DNA from: DATKGX01 sp035510555
GTDB taxonomy: Bacteria; Patescibacteriota; Microgenomatia; Levybacterales; UBA12049
Length of the DNA stretch: 38,597 bases
Assembly: GCA_035510555.1 (NCBI GenBank)
Contig: DATKGX010000030.1
Span: forward strand, 1 to 38,597
Direction of reading: 5' to 3'
Part shown: positions 33,224 through 38,597 of the stretch, piece by piece
Position numbering within the stretch: position 1 is the first letter of the stretch
How the letters are laid out: each line of letters opens with the position of its first letter
Program-made: the position numbers and the translations under genes
The notes under the pieces: generated by a model
The model's database searches: none
What the model saw: only the letters and a program-made list of their open reading frames with translations
Told to the model about the DNA's origin: nothing

Positions 33224-33720
33224 AGTTTAAAAACATCAGACAAGCAAAACGCAAAACTGCATCGCCTGTTAAAAAACTGCAGCCAAAGAAAGTAGGGGAT
33301 TCGGGAAAAACTTCACAATTCCCGAACATTTACCGAATAATTACCGAGAAACTATCATTTAGGTTGCTATGGCGACCTAAACCATCGAAAATAGTCGTCT
33401 TGGCGTTAGCCTCAATATCAATTTTTATTTCAGCGGTTTTGCTAGCTGGAATTATATTTTTTGGCGTTAGGGTTTACCAAAATTCAAGTCAGGCAATCCA
33501 AATCAATAATCAAAGACAAAGTTTGCAAAGCAAAGCCAATTTTTGGCAAGCAATTATTGATAAATATGATGGCTACAAAGATGCATATTTTCAAAAAGCG
33601 TTGTTGGAATATAATTTGGGACAAATTGACAAAGCCAAAGAAGATAATGCAAAAGCTTTACTTTTGGACCCAAATTTTACGGATGCCAAAAAATTGGAGA
33701 CTGTCTTAAACAATAAATAA
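33220..33720 (+). CDS. Membrane protein with one TPR-like repeat
   Basis: A 166-residue protein. A basic cytoplasmic N-terminus of ~60 residues precedes one membrane helix (about residues 65-88, IVVLALASISIFISAVLLAG). The C-terminal ~50 residues contain a TPR-like pair of helices (DAYFQKALLEYNLGQIDKAK, then AKALLLDPNFTDAKK). The function is not recognised. It overlaps the valS stop by 4 nt, so it is translationally coupled. It ends head-on with rplY, with no gap. Confidence 0.8.
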   Translation: MKFKNIRQAKRKTASPVKKLQPKKVGDSGKTSQFPNIYRIITEKLSFRLLWRPKPSKIVVLALASISIFISAVLLAGIIFFGVRVYQNSSQAIQINNQRQSLQSKANFWQAIIDKYDGYKDAYFQKALLEYNLGQIDKAKEDNAKALLLDPNFTDAKKLETVLNNK

Positions 33721-34467
33721 TTACTGCGCAGGGGCTTCTTGCGGTTTTTCTTCTTTTGCTGCTTCTGGTTTTTCTCCGCCCTCAGCTGGAGTTTCAGTAG
33801 GAGTTTCTCCTTCAGCTTGTGCTTCACCCTCAACGGCTGCGCCTTCAGGGGTTGCTTCAGCTGATGCTTCCGCAGCGGCAGCGGCTTCTGCAGCAGCCTG
33901 TTCTTGGGCTTCTTTGGTCACTAATTCTGCGATCTTAGCAACTACTTGTTCGGCTTCGGTCAAAACGGTCACGCCCTCCGGAATCTGAAGATCCGCAACG
34001 GTAATTTGGTCGTTGATATTAGCCAAATGCTCAACGTTAACTTCAATTTTTTCCGGTAGTTCTGCCGGCAAGGCCTCGACTTCAATTTCAGAAATAATAT
34101 TCATTAAAATTCCCACTTTATCCAAAACCGCCTTTGGTTCGCCGACAACTTCCAGAGGCACCATAGTTTTGACTTTTTCTTTAAGATTAACCTGGAAAAA
34201 GTCTGCATGCAGAATTTGACTACGGAAATTCTTTTGCATATTGTGGATTAAAACCGGAGTTACTTTGCCGTCGAGCTCAACATCAACCAAGCCTGTTTCG
34301 CCGGCTTCTTTATAAACCGCTAAAAAGTCTTTTTCCGGAACCTGAACGGCGGTGGATTTTAAGTCTTTGCCATAAATATTGCATGGCAAAATACCTTCTC
34401 GTCTTAATTTTTTAACTTGTTTGCCCAAAACAGTGCGCTTTTCGACTTTTAGCTGATATCTCTTCAC
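33721..34467 (-). CDS. rplY: 50S ribosomal protein bL25 (CTC form)
   Basis: A 248-residue protein that binds 5S rRNA. Residues ~1-90 are the bL25 domain (KRTVLGKQVKKLRREGILPC, NIYGKDLKS, then SQILHADFFQVN), and residues ~95-185 are the TL5/CTC C-terminal domain. The last ~60 residues are an Ala/Glu/Pro-rich tail, longer than in most relatives. The start is a GTG at 34467, supported by TTGTAA, 17 nt, TAAAAT and 8 nt to GTG. It is divergent from ruvC. Confidence 0.94.
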   Translation of the reverse strand: MKRYQLKVEKRTVLGKQVKKLRREGILPCNIYGKDLKSTAVQVPEKDFLAVYKEAGETGLVDVELDGKVTPVLIHNMQKNFRSQILHADFFQVNLKEKVKTMVPLEVVGEPKAVLDKVGILMNIISEIEVEALPAELPEKIEVNVEHLANINDQITVADLQIPEGVTVLTEAEQVVAKIAELVTKEAQEQAAAEAAAAAEASAEATPEGAAVEGEAQAEGETPTETPAEGGEKPEAAKEEKPQEAPAQ

Positions 34468-34475
34468 AAGAACCT

Positions 34476-34520
34476 ATTTTATCTTAAATTCATCTTGATT
34501 ACAATATATGATATTATAGT
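34476..34520. promoter_or_regulatory. Back-to-back promoters of rplY and ruvC
   Basis: Minus strand for rplY: TTGTAA (34504-34499), 17-nt spacer, TAAAAT (34481-34476). Plus strand for ruvC: -10 TATAGT (34515-34520), 9 nt before ATG 34530; its -35 is unclear. The two overlap, so RNA polymerase binding may compete. Confidence 0.5.
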
Positions 34521-34529
34521 TTTGAAATT

Positions 34530-35018
34530 ATGAAGATTTTGGGAATTGATCCGGGAATTGCAAGGTGTGGGTGGGGAGTCATCGAAGTTCAAAATTCAAA
34601 AATCAAAATGCAAAATTGCGGTTGCATTGAAACCAGTCCAAAAAAAACGGTCGAAAAAAGACTTGAGGAAATCTATCAAGAAATCACAAAAATTATAAAA
34701 GTTCACCAGCCTGACGCTTTAGCCATTGAAGAGCTATTTTTTAACACCAATGCCAAAACCGCTTTTGTAGTCGGGCAAGCCAGAGGCGTTATTTTGCTGG
34801 CCGCGGCCCAAAATAATCTGGAAATTGCCATTTATACGCCTTTACAAGTAAAGCTGGCTTTAACCGGTTACGGCCGGGCGGAAAAACCACAGGTTGGGCA
34901 AATGGTCAAAACCTTACTCAGTCTCAAGGAAATACCAAAGCCCGATGATACAGCCGATGGTCTGGCCATTGCAATTACTCATGCATTTTCTACTAGAACC
35001 GCCAAGCTCACAAAATAG
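34530..35018 (+). CDS. ruvC: Holliday junction resolvase RuvC
   Basis: A 162-residue nuclease that cuts four-way DNA junctions. The catalytic acidic residues are visible: Asp in LGIDPGIARCGWGV, Glu in AIEELFF and the Asp pair in KPDDTADGLAIA. The usual loop TGYGRAEKPQVGQMV is present. A run of Asn/Lys/Ser/Gln codons at 34587-34620 reads like the AAAATTCAAAAATC-type oligo repeats common in these genomes, but length and alignment remain normal. It is followed by ruvA and ruvB. Confidence 0.96.
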   Translation: MKILGIDPGIARCGWGVIEVQNSKIKMQNCGCIETSPKKTVEKRLEEIYQEITKIIKVHQPDALAIEELFFNTNAKTAFVVGQARGVILLAAAQNNLEIAIYTPLQVKLALTGYGRAEKPQVGQMVKTLLSLKEIPKPDDTADGLAIAITHAFSTRTAKLTK

Positions 35019-35024
35019 TTGTGC

Positions 35025-35030
35025 TATAAT
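35025..35030 (+). promoter_or_regulatory. -10 box of ruvA
   Basis: TATAAT, 10 nt before ATG 35041. The -35 is weak. ruvAB may thus be expressed separately from ruvC. Confidence 0.45.
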
Positions 35031-35040
35031 CAACTAAATT

Positions 35041-35616
35041 ATGATTGGATTCCTCAAGGGAAAAGTTGAACTGCTCAAAAGGCCATTTGTGATAATTGAC
35101 GTCAATGGTGTTGGTTACAAAGTGCTGGTTCCCGAAACAATTTACGCTAAATTGTCCATAGGAGAAAATCTCAAAATCTTCACTTACACCTATGTCCGCG
35201 AGGACGCGCTGGATTTGTTCGGCTTTTTGGAAGCGGAAGATTTAGGTTTATTTGAAAGCTTACTCACAGTTTCCGGCATTGGACCAAAAACAGCTTTAAA
35301 CATTTTTTCTTTTGGTGAGCGGAAAGACATTATCGAAGCGATTATTAAAGGCGACGTTACCTTTTTTACTTCAGTCCCACGTTTAGGTACGAAAAACGCC
35401 CAGAAAATTATTATTGAGCTGAAAAATAAAATGGGAGCCGGTTCAGATCTGGATTTGTCGGGCAAAGATTTGTTGGAAAATGCCGAAGTGGTCCAGGCAC
35501 TGAAGAATTTTGGCTTTTCGGTTTCTGAGGCGCAAAAAGCCGTGCGGGAGATTAAGCAGGTTGGATTAACAACGGAAGAAAAGATCCGATTAGCCCTTAA
35601 AAACTTAGGTAAATAA
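35041..35616 (+). CDS. ruvA: Holliday junction helicase subunit RuvA
   Basis: A 191-residue protein that binds the junction and loads RuvB. Domain I (MIGFLKGKVELLKRPFVIID), domain II with the helix-hairpin-helix pairs (LLTVSGIGPKTALNIFSF and VPRLGTKNAQKIIIELKNKM) and domain III at the end (VQALKNFGFSVSEAQKAV) are all present. ruvB begins one nt after the stop. Confidence 0.96.
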   Translation: MIGFLKGKVELLKRPFVIIDVNGVGYKVLVPETIYAKLSIGENLKIFTYTYVREDALDLFGFLEAEDLGLFESLLTVSGIGPKTALNIFSFGERKDIIEAIIKGDVTFFTSVPRLGTKNAQKIIIELKNKMGAGSDLDLSGKDLLENAEVVQALKNFGFSVSEAQKAVREIKQVGLTTEEKIRLALKNLGK

Positions 35617-35617
35617 A

Positions 35618-36646
35618 ATGGCAAAAGATAAAACTAAGACAGAGATACAGGAAACACCGGAAGAAGAAATATTATTCACTTCGCTGCGGGCTTCTTCTTG
35701 GGAAGAGTTTTTCGGGCAAAAAAAACTTAAAGAGTCGCTTAGGATTGGGATTACCGCCGCCAAAAAACGCAAAGAAGCAATTGAGCATATTCTTTTATAC
35801 GGACCTCCCGGTTTAGGCAAAACCACACTGGCGCATATTATTGCCAAAGAAATGGGCGTCAATATCCGTGTCACTTCCGGCCCGGCGATTGAAAGAGCCG
35901 GTGATTTAGCTTCAATTCTCACCAATTTAGAAAAAGGCGACGTGCTGTTTATTGATGAAATTCACCGCTTAAATAAAGTAGTTGAGGAAACTTTGTACCC
36001 GGCAATGGAAGATTACGCTTTAGATATTATTATCGGTAAAGGTCCTTCGGCCAGAACCGTCCGCTTAGATTTACCGCCATTCACCATTATTGGCGCGACT
36101 ACCAGAATTGGTTTAATGTCGGCGCCACTTAGGGACAGATTTGGAGTAGTTCATAGACTTAGTTTTTACGAGCCGAAGGATTTGGAGGAAATAATTACTA
36201 AAGGAGCACATAAATTAAAAGTGCCGGTTGATAAAGAATCAATTTTAGAAATCGCCAAACGGGCCAGAGGGACACCAAGAATCGCCTTAAAATTATTAAA
36301 AAGAGCCAGGGATTTTGTGCAGGTAAAGGCTGAAGGAAAATTGACCAAAGATTTAATTGCCAAAGCTTTGGATATGCTCGAAGTTGATGAGGTTGGGCTC
36401 GATTCATCAGACGTTAGATACTTAAAGTCAATAATTGAAAAACACGGTGGCGGACCGGTCGGCATTGAAACGATTGCCTCAACGATTAGTGAAGACATCG
36501 GGACAATCGAGGAAGTCATCGAGCCGTATCTATTACAAGTCGGTTTTATTAAAAAAACCGCCCGCGGGCGTGTGGCCACACCGGCGGCTTACCATCATTT
36601 AAAAATCACTCTTCCGAGAACTTCCAAACAAGAAAAACTTCTCTGA
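35618..36646 (+). CDS. ruvB: Holliday junction helicase motor RuvB
   Basis: A 342-residue AAA+ ring motor for branch migration. Walker A GPPGLGKTTLAHI, Walker B VLFIDEIHRL, sensor 1 TIIGATTRIGLMSAPLRDRF with the Arg finger, and the C-terminal winged helix (PYLLQVGFIKKTARGRVATP) are present. Length is normal. It has a one-nt gap to ruvA. Confidence 0.97.
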   Translation: MAKDKTKTEIQETPEEEILFTSLRASSWEEFFGQKKLKESLRIGITAAKKRKEAIEHILLYGPPGLGKTTLAHIIAKEMGVNIRVTSGPAIERAGDLASILTNLEKGDVLFIDEIHRLNKVVEETLYPAMEDYALDIIIGKGPSARTVRLDLPPFTIIGATTRIGLMSAPLRDRFGVVHRLSFYEPKDLEEIITKGAHKLKVPVDKESILEIAKRARGTPRIALKLLKRARDFVQVKAEGKLTKDLIAKALDMLEVDEVGLDSSDVRYLKSIIEKHGGGPVGIETIASTISEDIGTIEEVIEPYLLQVGFIKKTARGRVATPAAYHHLKITLPRTSKQEKLL

Positions 36647-36648
36647 AA

Positions 36649-36686
36649 TTGACTACAGGCCGGAATATTGCTATACTCCTCAAACT
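36649..36686 (+). promoter_or_regulatory. Promoter of the 36687-37142 gene
   Basis: TTGACT (36649-36654), 17-nt spacer, TATACT (36672-36677), 9 nt to ATG 36687. A near-consensus promoter with a very short leader. Confidence 0.75.
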
Positions 36687-37142
36687 ATGGAGAAGAAAGG
36701 ATTTTGGGCAGGATTAAAAGAAGCTGTTTCGGATCAAGGATGGGCTGCCGCTAAAGTTGATCCCACCGATAAGAGTATCTCGGTATGGGTTGCGCATCGG
36801 GATGGAACAGTAACTAATCTAGAGAAATTTAAGCGTAGAAATCCTCTAAAAGTTTTTTGGGCAAGACGAGTATTGGCAACCGCAGGAGCATTTGCTTTAA
36901 GAGGAACAGCATTGCTAGAGATGGGAGCAACGGGAGCAAGTATTGCAAGGGGAATAAGACATAAATCAGTCCCTGAAGTATTTTTTAGCGCAACAGTTGG
37001 CGGCGCTGCAGTGGCAGCTACGGAGGTAGGTAGTGAAGCATGTAGATTAGTAGTCAGAAGTTTAAAAGCAAGGGAGGTCAAAGTGAATGTGTTATTCGAA
37101 GAGTCTACTTCAGTTCCTCAAGAACCACGACCTCAGAGTTAG
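36687..37142 (+). CDS. Hypothetical protein with Gly/Ala-rich hydrophobic middle
   Basis: A 151-residue protein that I do not recognise. A soluble start (residues 1-55, MEKKGFWAGLKEAVSDQGWA) is followed by hydrophobic Ala/Gly-rich stretches (~60-80 and ~98-115) that could be one or two weak membrane helices, then a polar tail. It has its own strong promoter. The last 38 nt overlap the end of the UPF0173 gene on the other strand. Confidence 0.65.
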   Translation: MEKKGFWAGLKEAVSDQGWAAAKVDPTDKSISVWVAHRDGTVTNLEKFKRRNPLKVFWARRVLATAGAFALRGTALLEMGATGASIARGIRHKSVPEVFFSATVGGAAVAATEVGSEACRLVVRSLKAREVKVNVLFEESTSVPQEPRPQS

Positions 37143-37764
37143 TCACTAATTGTTTGAATTTTTCTTCCAACGTTTGATGACTTTCGGGATTAAGTCTTCG
37201 GTAATGCATGGGGACGGTAATTTTAGCGGCAATGGCGTTGGCGGCTTCGGCGGCTTCTTCAGCACTCATCGTGAACTTTCCGCCGATTGGCAGCATTGCC
37301 ACATCTAAATTCAAAGTCTGCAAATTTCTCATCTCCGGAATAAAGTCCGTGTCGCCGGCGTGATAAATCTTTTTCCCATTCAACTCGAAAATATAACCAA
37401 CCCAATTATTGGCTTTCGGGTGAAAGTTTAATTTTTCGGGATGGATGTTGTAGGCAGGAATGGTTTGAAACTTAAATCCTTTAATCTCGTAACTTTTATT
37501 TGGCTCAACCGCAAATTTTAAATCTTCGTCAATATCAATTTGTTCCAAAATGTCCGGCGGCGCGATAACCAGCGTCGTGTTGGTTAAAATTTTTTCCAGA
37601 TCAGGCGGTGAAAAATGATCAGGGTGAGCATGAGTAATAAACACCAAATCGGCTTTTTCCAGTTCAGCAGGCTTTAAATCGAACGGGTCGACATAATAAA
37701 TTTTATTTCCATTCTCGTCAACAAAACTGAAGCTGGCATGTCCAAACCAAGAAATGTTTTCCAT
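37105..37764 (-). CDS. UPF0173-type metallo-beta-lactamase-fold hydrolase
   Basis: A 219-residue predicted metal-dependent hydrolase. The zinc motif HAHPDHF (about residue 45), the distal His in IYHAGDTDF and the C-terminal MHYRR are all present, in the UPF0173/YtkL-like order (ISWFGHASFSF at the start). The substrate is unknown. The start is ATG 37764, with TATAAT exactly 6 nt upstream, so a leaderless mRNA is likely. It is convergent with, and overlaps, the 36687-37142 gene by 38 nt. Confidence 0.9.
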   Translation of the reverse strand: MENISWFGHASFSFVDENGNKIYYVDPFDLKPAELEKADLVFITHAHPDHFSPPDLEKILTNTTLVIAPPDILEQIDIDEDLKFAVEPNKSYEIKGFKFQTIPAYNIHPEKLNFHPKANNWVGYIFELNGKKIYHAGDTDFIPEMRNLQTLNLDVAMLPIGGKFTMSAEEAAEAANAIAAKITVPMHYRRLNPESHQTLEEKFKQLVTNSEVVVLEELK

Positions 37765-37776
37765 AAGCTAATTATA
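37765..37776 (-). promoter_or_regulatory. -10 box of the UPF0173 gene, leaderless geometry
   Basis: Minus strand: perfect TATAAT (37776-37771), 6 nt before ATG 37764. The -35 is poor. Confidence 0.6.
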
Positions 37777-37787
37777 GCAGTTGATAA

Positions 37788-37985
37788 TTATTTCTGTGGT
37801 TGTCCGCGTTGGCGTTTTTCTAGTCGGCGTAGTTCTCTACGCGATAGTTCATGTGGGCTATGAATTACGTCTGAAATTTGTCTAGGGGTAGCCGGTGAGC
37901 GTCCAAAAGGATCAGGAGTCGCAGGAATTTCTTGATCAAATTGATGGGCAAGTAGAGTACGAATGTCTCTAGTTTCTTGAATCAT
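37788..37985 (-). CDS. Small charged hypothetical protein
   Basis: A 65-residue polar protein with a basic C-terminus (SRRELRRLEKRQRGQPQK). No family is recognised. A TTGACG, 17-nt spacer, TAAACT promoter lies upstream, with 11 nt to the ATG. It lies between comM and the UPF0173 gene on the same strand. It could be a real small protein, but only the promoter and the frame support it. Confidence 0.5.
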   Translation of the reverse strand: MIQETRDIRTLLAHQFDQEIPATPDPFGRSPATPRQISDVIHSPHELSRRELRRLEKRQRGQPQK

Positions 37986-38021
37986 CAGTCAATTTCAGTT
38001 TAATTAAATTATTCTAGGACG

Positions 38022-38597
38022 TCAATAGCTATTTTCGATTTTGGGTCGGTACTGGAGCGCTTCGGCAATATGTTGAGGCTTAATTTCCTTAGCGGTTTCC
38101 AAATCGGCGATGGTCCGGCTCAATTTAATAATCCGCTGATAAGACCGGGCCGACAATTGCATTTTGGTGACAGCCAGTTTCAAAAGATTTAAACATTTAC
38201 CGGACAATTCGCAAAACTTTTTAATGTCTTTATTGGTCATTTCGGCGTTGGAGTTGGTTTTTGTGCCTTTAAAGCGTTTGGTTTGGATGTTCCTGGCGGC
38301 TTGGACCCGTTTTTGAATAACTTTGGAACTTTCGCTCGCTACTTTTTCTCTGCTGGTTAATTTGTCAATTTTTACCGCCGGCACGTCTAAATGAATGTCG
38401 ATCCTATCCAGCATCGGGCCGGAAACCCGTTTGTGGTAGCGCAAAACCTGTCCGGGCATACACTTACAATCATGCGACGGGTCGCCAAAATAGCCGCAGG
38501 GGCAGGGATTTTGGGCGGCAAATAAAATAAACTTGGAAGGAAACAGCACCCGACCGCTGGCTCTGGATATCACAACAAACCCGTCTTCCATCGGTTG
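38022..38597 (-). CDS. comM: ComM/YifB-like Mg-chelatase-type AAA+ protein, 3' part (5' end outside window)
   Basis: The last ~190 residues of a ComM family protein; the frame is open to the window edge. Conserved pieces are QPMEDGFVVISRASG, FAAQNPCPCGYFGDPSHDC with the Cys cluster, GPMLDRIDIHLDVP (Arg-containing sensor region), and the C-terminal helical domain with LSARSYQRIIKLSRTIADLE. Family members are hexameric helicases that extend strand exchange in natural transformation. The Walker motifs are outside the window. Confidence 0.93.
   Translation of the reverse strand, partial: QPMEDGFVVISRASGRVLFPSKFILFAAQNPCPCGYFGDPSHDCKCMPGQVLRYHKRVSGPMLDRIDIHLDVPAVKIDKLTSREKVASESSKVIQKRVQAARNIQTKRFKGTKTNSNAEMTNKDIKKFCELSGKCLNLLKLAVTKMQLSARSYQRIIKLSRTIADLETAKEIKPQHIAEALQYRPKIENSY

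Noticed and set aside
34587..34620. Repeat insertion inside ruvC
   Set aside because: The sequence resembles an oligo repeat, but the protein aligns with normal RuvC length in this part.
1..38597. CRISPR array, insertion sequences or transposase
   Set aside because: No regularly spaced direct repeats and no transposase or integrase motifs were seen on either strand.
1..38597. TGA recoded as glycine (code 25)
   Set aside because: TGA ends rnpA and valS at the expected family lengths, and long genes have no internal TGA.

Overview
The window looks like a chromosomal segment of a Candidate Phyla Radiation (Patescibacteria) bacterium, most likely a Microgenomates-type lineage. This is inferred from gene content and style: low-to-moderate GC; very tight packing with no gene-free gap over 300 bases; a Gram-positive-like type IV secretion (T4SS) locus built from PrgI, VirB4 and two-helix pilin-like proteins; a DUF4012 surface protein beside a flippase and an O-antigen-ligase-like enzyme; and a short valyl-tRNA synthetase. 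TGA is used as a stop (rnpA, valS), so there is no sign of the recoded Absconditabacteria/Gracilibacteria code. No database search was possible, so taxonomy and distant homologies are inferences.

Layout. 1-874: 3' part of a heavy-metal P-type ATPase. 880-3547: four small minus-strand genes of unknown function, with two copies of a ~70-nt structured element. 3598-6872: four tRNAs (three Ser, one Arg), a small membrane protein, a Nudix hydrolase and a two-gene ABC exporter. 6950-20711: a 14-kb T4SS-like locus holding a VirB6-like polytopic protein, a 917-residue unknown protein, a P-loop/winged-helix regulator, four pilin-like proteins, a PrgI fusion, a VirB4 split over two genes, an HExxH protein and a BamE-like protein. 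20716-25375: the replication-origin neighbourhood dnaN-oriC-dnaA / rpmH-rnpA-yidD-yidC-jag. 25305-31019: envelope polysaccharide genes with an RNase HI between them. 31064-36646: valS, a TPR membrane protein, rplY and ruvC-ruvA-ruvB. 36687-38597: two small unknown genes, a UPF0173 metallo-hydrolase and the 3' part of a ComM/YifB AAA+ gene.

The genes suggest three working units: a chromosome-start module (DnaA, DnaN, ribosome and RNase P protein, membrane insertase and its RNA-binding partner), a cell-surface polysaccharide module, and a T4SS-like membrane machine. No relaxase, VirD4 coupling protein or transfer origin is visible here, so the T4SS may not be a conjugation system.

A repeated regulatory theme is that many transcription units have a -35/-10 promoter whose -10 ends exactly 6 nt before the start codon. 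This predicts leaderless mRNAs whose first base is the start codon. Shine-Dalgarno sites are seen mainly inside operons. The most notable items are the T4SS-like locus with its four paralogous pilin-like proteins and unusual fusions, the duplicated structured element, and this leaderless promoter pattern.
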